From Aphelocoma coerulescens (lineage: Eukaryota > Chordata > Aves > Passeriformes > Corvidae): 64,000 nucleotides of DNA. The notes beneath the pieces were generated by a model that had not been told where the DNA came from, ran no database searches, and saw only the letters and a program-made list of their open reading frames with translations. Numbering within the stretch: position 1 is the first letter of the stretch; the number at the start of each line of letters is the position of its first letter. Shown here one piece after another: positions 28,201-40,152 of the stretch. The stretch is from NCBI RefSeq assembly GCF_041296385.1, contig NC_091033.1:11488001-11552000 (forward strand), in the 5' to 3' direction. A program made the translations under genes and the position numbers.

Positions 28201-28939
28201 TTAAAAGCCACTCTAAGTTACATAAGAAGATTATTTTTTTAGGAAACAGTACTTTAAAAGCTTCAGTTTGCTTCCCCAGCACTTAGCTATTTGTTTTGTT
28301 TCTGAGAAATGTTTTCTTTTAATAAGTGCAGTTTTATATGGATTCTACTGCTTTAATGTAAAACACATGAATATGAATGTGCAGTATTTACAGGAGATTT
28401 CCCCCCTGCATGCTGCTCTATTTTGTCATATTGTCTGCAGTAGATATGTGATTTTTATTTTCCCTTTAGCAGTGAGGTAATTTGCCCATGCTATTTGCTC
28501 TGTGGGCATCCTCATAACACATTCTGAATTTATTTCGTGATGTCTCCTGAAAGCACTGTGAATCCAAGACATGCCGAATCAAACTAATGAAGTAATCCCT
28601 GCACTAACAAACCCTCCCTGTCTCAGCTCTGTTAGAAGCAAAAAGGACATAAGACTGATCGACAAATATTAAAGATATAATTCTTTTGGACTTGGTCCAC
28701 ATGTTCACAAGATAATGAGACCTTAACAAAGACACGGAGACTCATAGGGAATATTAGATCTGACGTTTCATTTGAGGTGAAAATCGCCAGTGCTCCTAAT
28801 GACATCTTTTCTTACCAGGTACAAGGAAAAAAAGGACGGAACTGTAAAAACTTGCTTTTTACACAGCACTGATTTTGATCTTATCATGCCAATCTTCATT
28901 GAAGAATTTTAAAGTGAATACAATGAAAAGATAGGAAGG

Positions 28940-28950
28940 AAAAAAAAAAA
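28940..28950. repeat. Short poly-A tract
   Basis: About eleven A inside a purine-rich stretch. No attached element is seen. Confidence 0.6.
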
Positions 28951-29994
28951 GAAAGCAGAGCAAGCTGCTGGTAACTCACTAAGAATTCCTTTAATTTTAA
29001 AAGTCATGAAACAACCTCACTGATACCCCCATTATTCCCTAATTTGTGGCTGGCTCAGGCCCCTAAGATTTAAAATGCTCTCTAGGAAGCAGAGAGGTTG
29101 AATGTAAAGTGAGAATGTGCCTTCTCCAAGTCAACGCTATTTATCTCAAAATACTGAGGGGGTTAAAACTGGTTTACATCAACCTAGACATTTCCATTCC
29201 TCAAGCTGCATCTTCAGCTCAGTCTGTGACCTTACAATGCGATGTGTCAAAAAGAAGAGGCATCTGAATCTTTTATTCCAGCTGTAGTATTGCGTCCTGC
29301 ATACATTTATACGTTTTGTTTATGCTCCGATGTCACATCCCATTCCACATTGGTCACTCAAACACAGCTGCCAAAAGTTATTTTCATTAAAGCCTTTCAA
29401 TGTGTTGGGAGGGGAAGGAGGTCAGGTTCTGAGATGCCTTCTTTTTTGTTTGCTTGCATTTTGCTGGGGTTTTTTTATTAGAAGAGAAGAGAAAATATAA
29501 GAATGCAGAAGAAAGGAAAAGATTCCCAGACAATACCGCAGAACAAGGGAACGCCATGGCAGATATTCACCCCAGGAAGATAAAAGAGACATTCAAGCAA
29601 AAAGTTCCAATTCACCTATTTATTCTTAGCAAGAGATGACAAGAGTTGTAAAGCAGTAATAATAGTAACTTCACTGACTCTGAGGCTTTATCCCAGTACA
29701 AGCAAGGGTCCCCCACTGTAAAGGGTGTAGAAAAAGGTGGTGAGATGTCCTCACAGCTGGATCTGTTCCCAATCCATAGCCAGACTATAGCAATTAGCCC
29801 TGAGGGTCTCCACGGAGCTCCAAAATCATTCTTGAGGCTTCATCTCCAAAATCACTGTGCACAATGGCCCAGCCCAGTCACAGGGATAACAACGTGTTTA
29901 ATTTTAGTAACTTAGTTAATAGATCTGCAATTATGGGCTATGTTCTTTCTTCTCCTCACCCTTGAAGGGAAATTCTGAAACATGGGCAGCCCTA

Positions 29995-30222
29995 TGAGAG
30001 AGCTGGAGAGGGACTTTGGACAAGGGCATGTAGTGACAGGACAGAGCAGGCATGGCTTTGAAAGGTCTAGATTCGATATTAGGAAGAAATTCTCCCCTGT
30101 GAGGATATGGAGGCTCTGGAACTGTTTGCTTGGAGAAGCTGTGACTGCCCCATCCCTGGAAGTGTCCAAGGCCAGGCTGGATGGGGCTTGGAGCAACCTG
30201 GGCTAGTGGAAGGTGTTCCTGT
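29995..30222 (+). mobile_element. CR1 LINE, 3' untranslated region fragment lacking the tail
   Basis: A CR1 3' segment longer than the other two. Recognisable blocks in order are GAGAGAGCTGGAGAGGGACT, CAAGGGCATGTAGTGACAGG, ATTAGGAAGAAATTCT, GTGAGGATATGGAGGCTCTG, CCCCATCCCTGGAAGTGTCC, AAGGCCAGGCTGGATGGGGC and AGCAACCTGGGCTAGTGGAA. It stops soon after GGTGTTCCTG: the usual GATCTTTAAGGTCCCTTCC block and octamer tail are absent. CR1 copies normally keep the 3' end, so this loss points to a later deletion, or to insertion or rearrangement at about 30,222. Open frames through it are repeat-derived and not genes. Confidence 0.92.
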
Positions 30223-30300
30223 CCTCATCACATCGACCCTCTGTCAACACTACCTTTCCCATTCAAAAATAAAGCTCATTGTAAACTAGAATCATCTTGG

Positions 30301-30370
30301 AGGATAAAAAGGAAGGAAGGACGGAGAAAGAAAAAGAGATGGTGAAAGGGAAAAAGGAAAAATGGAAGCA
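30301..30370. repeat. Polypurine tract (GGAA/GAAA-rich)
   Basis: About 70 bases almost entirely of A and G, with GGAAGGAAGG near the start, lying about 80 bases past the broken end of the CR1 copy. It is simple-sequence DNA with strong strand asymmetry and no gene. Confidence 0.7.
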
Positions 30371-33300
30371 GACAGCATCAGTTAAAAATGTAATCTTTGC
30401 ACATAGTTCAGCACAGCCTTAACATGACACACTCAAAGGTCTGGGACGCGTTTGATGCCAAATGACCCCAGTAAATCAGGAAGCAACCTTGCTCTCTTTG
30501 CCTACACAAGCCTCATGAAGGATGAATAAACATCAGCTGCTGTGTTATTGTGTTTGTGTGCTCAGAGTAATCTTGAGGTATTATTGTGAATCCTTCCAGA
30601 CTGTCTAAGCCCCTATGAAGGGCATGTTATAAAAGGCATTTATCATCTGCTAAGAAGCTACATCTGGGACATTCCAGCTCCTAGGTAGTCACTAAAACCA
30701 TTTAACAGGGAGAAATGGCAATCAGGAAGATAATCAACTTGTACCACCCAGGAGAGAAATCACCCAATCCCTCTTCTGAACATTCATGTATTCTTAAGGA
30801 GATTAAAATCTCCAGTTGATTATTAAGTAAAGCTACAGACAAAGAGGGATAAAAATATTTTTTAATTCTTCCAGAATATTAAAACACAATCTGGAATGAT
30901 GAATATCAATAAGAACCCAAAGAAGTTTTATTGGTTATGAAAAACTGGACTGTTAAATGCTGAATTGGAGAGGCTAAAAAACCCCAAATCAGTGCTTATT
31001 TATAGCATCATTCCCTTGGTAGCTGTAAATAGCATCATTTTCACAGTTATAAAATGCACTGGCATGTGCTCTGATTCATTCAGCACAGGTCATTAGTTAG
31101 ATCCAGGACAGCAGATAAGCACATGCTTTAAAAAAGGGTGTGTCTAACTCCCAAAACCTGGCCACTGTATACAGTAACATCTTAGTGTTTGAATAGTATC
31201 CTCTACTTCAGAAGAGAATTTCTTCTGTCTTGAGATAACTATAAATATACAGTTCTTGACAACTGTTGGTGATTCTTAATTACTTTTGTTGCTGTTAACA
31301 TGCTGGATGTATTCCAATGAATTCCACAGCCTAAAATGGAAGAACTGTTTATCCTAAATTCTAAATTTTTATTGTGAACAGAAATACCAATCTGTCAGCA
31401 AGAACAATTTTATTTACTCAGTATCTGTAAGAACAGGCTTACAGAAGTAATTTTAATTATTAAGTCTATGTTCAGCAGTTATATGTTACGTACAAATCTT
31501 GCTTCTTTTGTTAATTTTAACAAAAAAGTCCACTCCGTGCCTGCTGTGTTCTCTTTCTACAAAGGCATTTAAAAGATTAGTCTTAATTATGGGTTTCAAG
31601 ATACAACGTGGGAAGGGAAAAACCAACAAACACACCAACAATGATGGATGGACTGAATGGCTTTCTGCTAATTTCTCAGCAGGCACAACCCCTGTGGCAT
31701 TCAAAATACAGACGAAAAATGACTTCTAAAGTTACTGAGGGAAAACTACCAAAAAGTGAACTTATGTGCTGTGTCACAGGCTGAATCTTTGACATTTCCT
31801 GTAGCCATATATCAGATGAGGTTTTTGGGGGGTTTTCAAAGATGATTTTGCTGGTGCAAAGATTTCTCCCAGTGCTTTGCTTCAGTGAATTATGCATCCA
31901 ATCAGACTCATTTCACTGGGTGTTAAAAAGCCAACTGGTTTAAGCATTTAGCAAATCCCACCAGACATCTGCCTACATCCTTGGGGAACTGAATCCCTCC
32001 AGACAGCTGGATGAACACTGAATGTGTCCACACAGCAGTGTCACTCAGACAGGGACACACGTGCATGCACACGGTGGGGACAGAAGTGCCCATGGCACAC
32101 ACACCCCTTTCTGGACCTCACACATTTGAGCAGATCAGGAATTGCCAATCAGTGAGTCTTTTCACACACCTGCAGTCATGTAAATTCCTCCATACTCTGA
32201 GGGAAGAGCAGTCACAAACATTAACAAAAGGATGGTGAGGACAGAGCTACGTAAACACTCCCAGCTTTGAATGTTTTTGCTGCTGCTGTGTCCTTACCAC
32301 AGATGAGCACCTGCAGCTGAAGAACGTGTGAACACCCCAGTGTCCTGGTGACAGCTCAGGAAAGCAGCTCTCAGTTTGCCATCCCCAGCCCAGCTCATTT
32401 ATGGGGCCCAGATGGACTTTCCTCCATGAGAGATGCTGTGTTATCCACTCCTCATGCCCAGTCCCTTGGAGCCCAGCATCCACCCTGCCTGCTGGAACTG
32501 AAAGGTTCATCAGTCCCTCTATTTGTCCAGGATCTCCATGTGCTCATCTTCTCCTTTCTGCCCTTTTTCTCCAGTTCAGCTCAGTCTGAATTTCATTACA
32601 GCCTTTCTTTCCAGTGCCTCACTACATCCACATTCATCCACATTAACTCTGAATGGCAAAGTCTCACTATCTGTTGGGAATGCTGACAACAGATTGTTTC
32701 ATAATTAATTGAAAGGCAAAACCTGGACATTCTCAATCAATGCTGATGGGAATTACTTTGTCCAGCTTCAGTAAATCAGCAGTGCATGGCACAGGGAAAC
32801 CAATGCTCCAGTTAAATACTAGTTATTTCCCTGAGAGCTAAACATACAATTTTAAATTTGTGCTTATTTTAAGAAACCTTTTAAAAGCACTGCTTCAGTG
32901 GTGAGTAGTGTAGACATTTGGGGGTAGATTATATCTGGTTAAATTAGCTAATATTTGCCTTCAAGCCAAGATTACATAATATTATAGTTTCCACTTTCAA
33001 AGTCAATGTGGATGTGCAACAGGGATCAGACGTCCGTGGTATACAACTACCCCAGCAGACACATGGAAAAGGGGCTCTTCTTTTGAAAGCACCCATAAGA
33101 ATTTGAAGATCAATTTGTGCACGTGTAATCACTTTGGTGCCCACAGATGTGACACATCTGTGACACTCAGGACATGGTGTACAGTGTTTTGCACCCAAGC
33201 TCCTGTTCTACTGGGCACGGACGAGACTCTGGTTTGGGCTGAGCTGAAATAACTCTGCAGGAAGCTATTCCACAGACATGTTAATGCAGTTTCTATTTGA

Positions 33301-35734
33301 GTGCATCATGTGAACTGTAACACAGAAATGGCCCTTTGAGATGAGGCCAATGGTCTAGAACCTCCTCCTCAGTTGCAGTTCATCCCACAGCCTCTCAGCA
33401 GTCAGTACAGGAGGTGCTAGCAGCACAAGGACGTTGCTCATTATCCCCTTAATTAGAGCTTACTCCGAAGAACAAAGGTTTATAGTCTGTACTAATCCAA
33501 CTCTGGCCATCTTTCCTACCTAAGTAATCAGGGCTCTCCCAAATCTTATCAAGCTTTATGTCCTGTAAGACGTAACACAGGGGACACAGGATCAAAGGTC
33601 CTGCTATGAATTACATCCTATCCTTGCCAACAGTCAGTATGAGATATTGGAGATACTTTATTACATAAATAAACATACATATATTTATATATACATCCAT
33701 GTGAGTGTGCCAGTGCATACAACTAGAATGTACATAATGCATATAAAACAAACTTTTAAAAAATGGACAACTTTAACTCCTTCAAGTAATCCAGCACACA
33801 TGAAAAGCTGCCATCACACATGTCTGCAGGGAAAAACAAGTAAAAGCAGAACCTGAGCAAATGAACCTACATAGTTTTGCAGGTTGGTTATTGCTCCTGT
33901 GGCAATGGCACCCCAGGCTGCTGTGTCAGCAGTGCCCCTTAAGCCCTGTCCAGGAATGGCCACGCTCCAGAGCCACGTGTGTTGAGGGGCAGGGAGCAAA
34001 TAATGGCCAGGGTTTGGAATGGACAGAGAGAAAGGCCATGATGCCCTTTATTATTTCTTTTCTTTTAGCAAGAAATTGGGAAGAAGGGATGTGTTACACA
34101 AAGGAATTCAGCACATTTTTTTCATTCTGAGAAGCTGACAGAGCAGCTACATTTTCAAAAGGCATCAACTTTTGTAAGGAACAGAGGACTGAAATGTTTA
34201 ACCATTTGAAAGGCTCCCTACATCACAGTTTTGCTGCTTATACTCTTGACTGAACCAGGGAAACTAAAGAAGGTGTATTCTCTTAACACAGGTTCAAACC
34301 AAACTAACACAGATTTCAACTAATACTTTTAAAATGCTCCCTTTATTCTGTTCAAGATACTTTATTAAAATACAAGTTAATCTCGCACTATATATTAGAG
34401 CATTGTACCTAGTGACAGTATAGTAAAGGATCTGTCAGGCTTTTCATTACAAAACCCTATTCTAAGCCACAAAAAAAAAAAAAAATCCCTCTGGGCTGAA
34501 CCTTGGAATACAAGAAACTTGAAAGAAATCCATTTTGTGGTTTTTGAATTCTAAGAGTGCAAAGAAAATTGATTTAAAATGTTTAAGCAACTGTGCCGTG
34601 CTTATGCAACCCAAAAAAAGAAACTTCATGTTTCCAAACAAAATCTTGCTAGTTTATTAATCTTCACCATAAATCAAGCAGACTTGCTTTTAAAGTTAAT
34701 GTACTCCCCTCAAAATCAGAAATCTTACACCCTTCCCAAATGTATTCTCTATTAATGAGAATTTGTAGAAATGCTACATATTTCCCAACAAACTCAGGCA
34801 GGCATCTCACGGGAAATATCCCGGATACATCAAGACAGTGCTCAAATGGGTAGACATAAGTGATTTAAAAAACACATAAAAGAAAATAATAGAAAAGGAA
34901 GAATAATGATGACAGCAACTCAGGATATCATATGAAAGCCATCTGATTTCTGCTGTTGAAGGAAGAAGGGATATTTACAGCATGAGTGGCTGCTTCCTCA
35001 CCTTTGGAGAAGACTGAGTGGGACTTTCAAAATGTGTAAATTGTGCAGTAGAGGGGAGTGGAGTTTGCTGCGTTGCTGTGGGGGTGTCCATGGATGGCAC
35101 CTCTGAGGCAGGAGAGCCACAGCAGCCGTGTACAGCTCACAGACACCACTGCCCCTCACTGCAGGGAGCACATCCAGAAAGGAGCTTTGGGGTCTGGAAC
35201 CCTCTGAAATTGCAATGCTTGCATTGGAGAGACATGAAATATTCTCAGCCCACCAGTCTCCTAATGTGGACCCATTTTTGCAGCTGGTGGTGCAGTTTTG
35301 TGTGGTAAATGCTCCTTACCATGGCAAGGAACTCAACTCACCTTACTGGTGCTTTTCCATCATCACCAGCATAAGGCACAAGCCCCAAATTTTCCTTCTC
35401 CTTCTGCCTTCTGGGATTTAATCCAACACCAGCCAATCACCATGCCTGGAGCTGCAGGGTCTAATTCACTGCTCTCCTCTGCTGACAAACACAGCTTGCC
35501 CCATGGCCCAAAAAAACCCTCTTCTCCTCTTGGGACCAAATGTCCTCCCCTCCTCTCCCTCTGCTTGGACTCATTTTAACTTTCTGTGTGCTGGAGCCAG
35601 CCTAACCCCTGCCCTGTGATCAAACTCATCACAGAAGCTGTGTTTGTTTCTTCCCTGAAGTTCTGAACTCCTGGATCGATGGGCAGGTTAAAGGAGGCAG
35701 ACATTGACTCCTGGCAGGGGAGCCAGGGCTGGAT
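30371..35734. other. Unique non-coding DNA, no gene seen
   Basis: No supported coding or RNA gene. The stretch 30,530-30,750 has the even composition often seen in conserved non-coding elements, but that is only an impression. A TA-rich run (CATACATATATTTATATATA) is at about 33,674-33,693 and a poly-A run at 34,471-34,485. Confidence 0.55.
34471..34485. repeat. Poly-A tract
   Basis: A run of 15 A with no poly-A signal close upstream and no recognisable body. Confidence 0.75.
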
Positions 35735-35960
35735 CCTGACTCAGCCCTTGCACTGACACGTTCCTGCTGAACTCAATGGGAGTTAATCCGTAAAATGACT
35801 GGTTAGAAATTGAATCAGGATGTCAGAAGTCAGTTCTTTATCTTCACAATCCAAAAGCTTTATTAAGTTCTCACTCAACCAAAACTTGGCAAAATCAATG
35901 GGGCAAATCTTAAAGCGCTTACTCGGTTTTTACAGTGTTAGGACTAAAGTAAATTTCAAT
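35735..35960. repeat. Possible remnant of an ancient palindromic amniote repeat
   Basis: Several short pieces recall a family of old palindromic repeats in reptiles and birds that is rich in CAATGGGAG and its complement. Visible pieces are GAACTCAATGGGAGTTAATC at about 35,769, GAATCAGGAT at about 35,812, CAATGGGGCAAATCTTAAAG at about 35,897 and CAGTGTTAGGACT at about 35,933. Spacing is irregular and decay heavy, so boundaries, strand and single-insertion status are uncertain. Confidence 0.35.
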
Positions 35961-38900
35961 TGAGTAGGAGCTTATTCAAGACAAGACTCAAGAAACAGAG
36001 TGAAAACCCCGTGAGATGGCTCAGAAGTAATTTGAAGTTTTATCCCCAATACCTTTTCCTCTCTAAGATGAGGAAAATGGCATATTTGCATCACAGAAAA
36101 CCTTTAGAGATGTGCTCTTGCCAAAAAACTTTTGCAAAAGCCTTAGTTCTTCCTTCAGTGCTGCTTCCACCAGTGCTGTTGCTCACCCATATAACACCTT
36201 CTTTTCACCCCTTCCTACAGCATGAACAAATATTCTTCACGTTCCCTAACTCATTTTTGGGGTAGGAACAGAAAGGCTGAGAAACTCCTGGTGAGGCAGA
36301 TTTATAGCTGCAACTGATGCTCTCGTTTCTGATTTCCATGCCAGATTAGCAAACCATGCTCTGCCTCATTTACCCTTTGTGCCTGTGAATTGTATGGTGC
36401 ACGATATTGTGAGGGTTCTGTCTAGTTGCATTCCCTGCAACCTCTCCTCTCCTTCCCCTCTGTATGTTAGAATTTCTGTCTGTTGGTGACTGAGATTTTG
36501 GACTTTTTAAATTCATCTTTTTTCAAGCTTGTCAGTAATAATCACCAACACGGCCAAACTAAATTCACTGGTACTAAAACTACTTCTAAGCTTTCTGGCA
36601 GGGCCAGGATGGAGTAGGGACACGAAAGCACCCATGGATCCTGCAGAGCTGTGATCCAGCTCCCACATTTTAGGTACCGTCCCTAAATCCTCCAGCACAG
36701 CATTTCTGCCTCATGATGTGTGAGAAGGCTTGTAACTGGCTATATCAAATTCTGTACCTTTGATACTACACTGGAAAAGGTGCTGATAGAAGTTCAATTA
36801 CAGAATCCCTTGTTCAGTATGTTTGCTCAAAGGACAACAATGTCTTTCTTCATTTTACAGGTTTATTTTACTGCTCTGAACAAGGTTGCAAGGTTTGGAA
36901 CTGCTGAAATGGAATCCGTCCTAAATAATCACAAAACGCACCCTTTGAGATTTAATAATCTTGTAGAATAGCAGTATTTGTGTACACCCACTGAAATAAA
37001 ATGGGAGCACAATCATCCCCTGATATCATTACAGGGCTGATGGAAGTCATTCTTGAATTTAAAGGATATTTTATGCAGATAACTCTACTAAGTACATAAG
37101 GAATTTAGGCACATAATGTCAACAGTTTGCAGAGACGAGAGTTCATTCTGAAGTGAAGCAGCTCATTTATCTCTCTCAGTAGTGCTCTTTGCACTATCCA
37201 CTTTAATTTTCCAACAGAAAGGTGAATAATAGAATTATTCAGATAATCCTCCACAACCCCTCCCCTGGTCCCAAAATCAATACAAACTTTGATTTCACTT
37301 GAATTCTCTCCCTAACGTACAATGAAGATGTAATTCAAATACTCCCAGGTATGCACACTTCATACAATATGCAGCATTACTGCCTCACATGGCCTTTGAT
37401 TTGGCATTCTTTTAGCAACCTAGGAGCTGCCTGGATGCTCTTTCCAAAGCAGACTAGGCAACAGGAGCTCTTACACTACCTCACCTTCATTTAGCAGCTG
37501 ATATTAAGAAACACTGAAAAGACAATCATTATTCTTTGTCTGGTTTCTAATTTATTCTGTAGCTGAAAAACTCATTCCAGCACAAAATCTTCCATCCAGC
37601 ATGGATGCAAAGAACTACTTACAGGTTAAGCTAGAAGGAAATGTTTTAATCTATGGATTGCTTAGTGTTTATACATTTGTGGTCTGACAGACAACTGCTG
37701 CCTTTGATTTAAAACAAGCAAAGGAGAAAATGAGCTATGCTATGGCACTGTTGAGTTTATTAAAAAGCAGGACTAGGTGAGGCAGTAAATTTCTCCGTGC
37801 CCCAAGTTCCAGGATCCTGTATCATGATACAGAGCTATCCTCCTGGCTCTCACTGTCAGCAAGACCAGATGGGTCTGATTAGTTCCAACCCAGAAATACA
37901 AATGGTTGACAGTCTGTACGAGACAACAGGGAACAGAGAATTCAGTGAAGTGAAATGCTAGAAACCTCCAATTGCACACAGATATTCGCTGCTCCTCAGG
38001 CTACAATAAAGGAAACGCCAGGAAACGAAGAAGTTTGGCCCACGTTCAACAAGCGTGCTGAGCTAAAAGTAGATGGCAATCCACTTACTGCATGGTTTCC
38101 TTTGTCTAATACATCAGTTACTTAAATATAGTTTAAATGCTAAATCCTGGTGCTATACAGACTGGAGAAGGGGAGGAGTCCCCTGATCAATGATATGGGC
38201 ATAATTATGCTCTCTGCTGTAGATGGAGCTGAAAGTCCTTGAGGACTAAGGCAATTTTTTCATTTATTTATTTTAGTGATGAACAAAATCTGCAGAAATG
38301 CGCACCTCGCACTTACAGACTCACTTAGGAATTAGAGAAGCAAAATATTAAGTCTGCTAAAACTGGTATTAAGAGTGTGGCATCCTTCAAACTGCTGCAG
38401 TTCTGTAGAGCTGCTGAAATCCTTCCCTGTGACAGGTGGAATTACAAAAAGTAAATGATAAATTCTTAATAATTGTGGAATACTTGTTTTGTTTCATAAG
38501 CTTAAATTACTTTTAGAGTGTTGCACAGGAGGGAAGGCCCATCTGCCTCTGAACAGTCACATGAACATTAGGAGACAGCAATAACTGCAGCAGGATGGAT
38601 ACTTGCTTAGGATTCAGTATATCAGAGCAGGTCTCAATTCCCCATTCTTCCAATCAGTCATTTCCTCCCTGTGCCATCTGTATTCCTGGAGATGCACTGA
38701 AGATCAGTGCTCTGTATTTGAGATCACGTAAATACCTTAGAGAGAGAAATATAATAATCTGTTTCAAAAAAGAAAAAAAAAAAGGGTGCCTCAAGGACAG
38801 CCTGGGTAAGCTCTGCCTAGCTGATTTAGAAAACACTTTAAAGACTCTGATAAGCTCATTAGTACCAATGACTAGATATATGCATTCAAATCCCTGTAAA

Positions 38901-40054
38901 TACAGGAGGGCAACATCATGGATAAGTATCTTCCTTCTTCATTTAATAAAGAGCTCCTAAGGACCACAGATTTCAGGATGTCTGGTTTCCTTCTGTGCTC
39001 CCTCCCTGACAGCAGTGCAAAAACGGAACAACTGTTGTTTCATTTATTCTTTCCTGGTAGAAATGGGAATCCAGTTAGAGTGTGAGGGTGACGCTGTCAA
39101 AATCCCCATCTTTTGCTGGGAATCTCAGGGTAATTTTCTACAATGAGGTTATCCTTCCTTCTATGCAGACAAGGAAAGCTGGCACGGAGCAGCTCGAGCT
39201 GAGAAGCAGTTGCAGAGAGCTCAAGAGCTGCCACTCCAGCCACCAGATGCCTTTTCACAAGGGCATAAACACTCCATCACACGGTGCTGCACATTTGTAA
39301 ATGTAATTCCCACTCAATCAGCATGTTAATTCCAGCATGATTCATCCTTTCCACCCAAATAAGTTTACACTGACAGGTTTGTCAGGTACAGAAATATAAA
39401 GAATGACTGGATGTGTGGTTCCTCCTCACTCGATACAACCAGATGGACCAACAGGTGAGCAGACAACAGCCTGGGGCCAGAGAAAGGCTTGCAAATACCC
39501 CTGCAGTAAGCAGAATGATAACAGCTTATCGCCTTCATTTTTCCATAAATTTTAATGTACACACATGGTTTTAATAGGATTCTTTTAAGAACCTATGGCA
39601 AATCATGAAACCTGGTATTTCTGCCATGACCAGCCCCTGAAATGCTGTCAGCTCTACCCAGGAGACAGAGGTGTTACACAAATCCTCCCCAGTTCAGTGA
39701 CAGTATCTCTGCCAACTTCAGGGATGCACAACCCAGCCTGTGACTGTAAGTCTTGTGAAAATTCTCTTAGCTTTTTGAGGGGCTCCAGCCTCGGGAAAGA
39801 TGTGACATCATTTCATTACTCATTAAAAGCAAAGTGGATTTTACTATTCCTCCCTGTCAAGAAAACTTGAAAAAGTCATCTCTGAAAGCTCTGAAACTGA
39901 GATACAAATATAAACAACGTTAAATGTGTCAGGTGCCTTCACATCACTCTTGGGTTTGGAGGTCTGATGCCTGTTTTCCATCAGCAATACTATGACACGC
40001 TTTTTCCCATGCAAAACTGCCTTAAAGTCATAACTCCATATTTACCTACACCAC
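35961..40054. other. Unique non-coding DNA, no gene seen
   Basis: No supported gene. Part of 36,340-36,430 vaguely resembles MIR (CTGCCTCATTTACCCTTTGT, then TTGTGAGGG) but is too weak to call. An A-rich run is at 38,766-38,783. A near-perfect repeat of TATTTACCTAC occurs at about 40,039 and 40,055, the second at the edge of the next repeat. Confidence 0.5.
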
Positions 40055-40152
40055 TATTTACCTACTCCACACGGGGGTTGTGAGAATGACTGCAAACGTT
40101 TCCACAGTGTTTTGAATATGTAAAGTATTGTATATTTTAAATATTATTCTTA
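40055..40152 (+). repeat. MIR/L2-type ancient repeat, 3' part
   Basis: Plus-strand order matches the 3' half of MIR or the related L2 tail: TTTACCTACTCCACACGGGG, TTGTGAGAATGA, then a CAGTGTTTTGAATATGTAAA stretch where the consensus has a growth of AAAGCGCTT-like sequence, ending in AT-rich TATTATTCTTAT. These elements spread before or early in amniote evolution, so surviving copies in birds are very old. There is no coding role. Whether it is MIR, MIR3 or an L2/L3 tail cannot be settled by eye. Confidence 0.5.

Larger units (their letters stand above)
23490..29994. other. Unique non-coding DNA with a GC-rich stretch
   Basis: No supported gene. The 24,280-24,830 stretch is clearly GC-richer than its surroundings and has eight CpG within 70 bases (24,711-24,780). 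It carries the window's longest open frame (193 codons from 24,499), whose product is rich in Ser, Pro and Cys with no domain and looks like chance coding in GC-rich DNA. A TA microsatellite lies at 25,187-25,198 and a 25-base tandem duplication at 25,238-25,276. Around 25,625-25,650 a TCAATGGGA motif hints at an old palindromic amniote repeat. Confidence 0.55.

Noticed and set aside
29982..30289. Open frames across 30.0-30.3 kb
   Set aside because: They read the non-coding 3' region of a CR1 LINE.
34290..34310. GGTTCAAACC as a tRNA B box
   Set aside because: No cloverleaf, no A box at the right distance and no acceptor stem.
36340..36430. MIR-like stretch
   Set aside because: Only two short blocks match and they are not clearly colinear.
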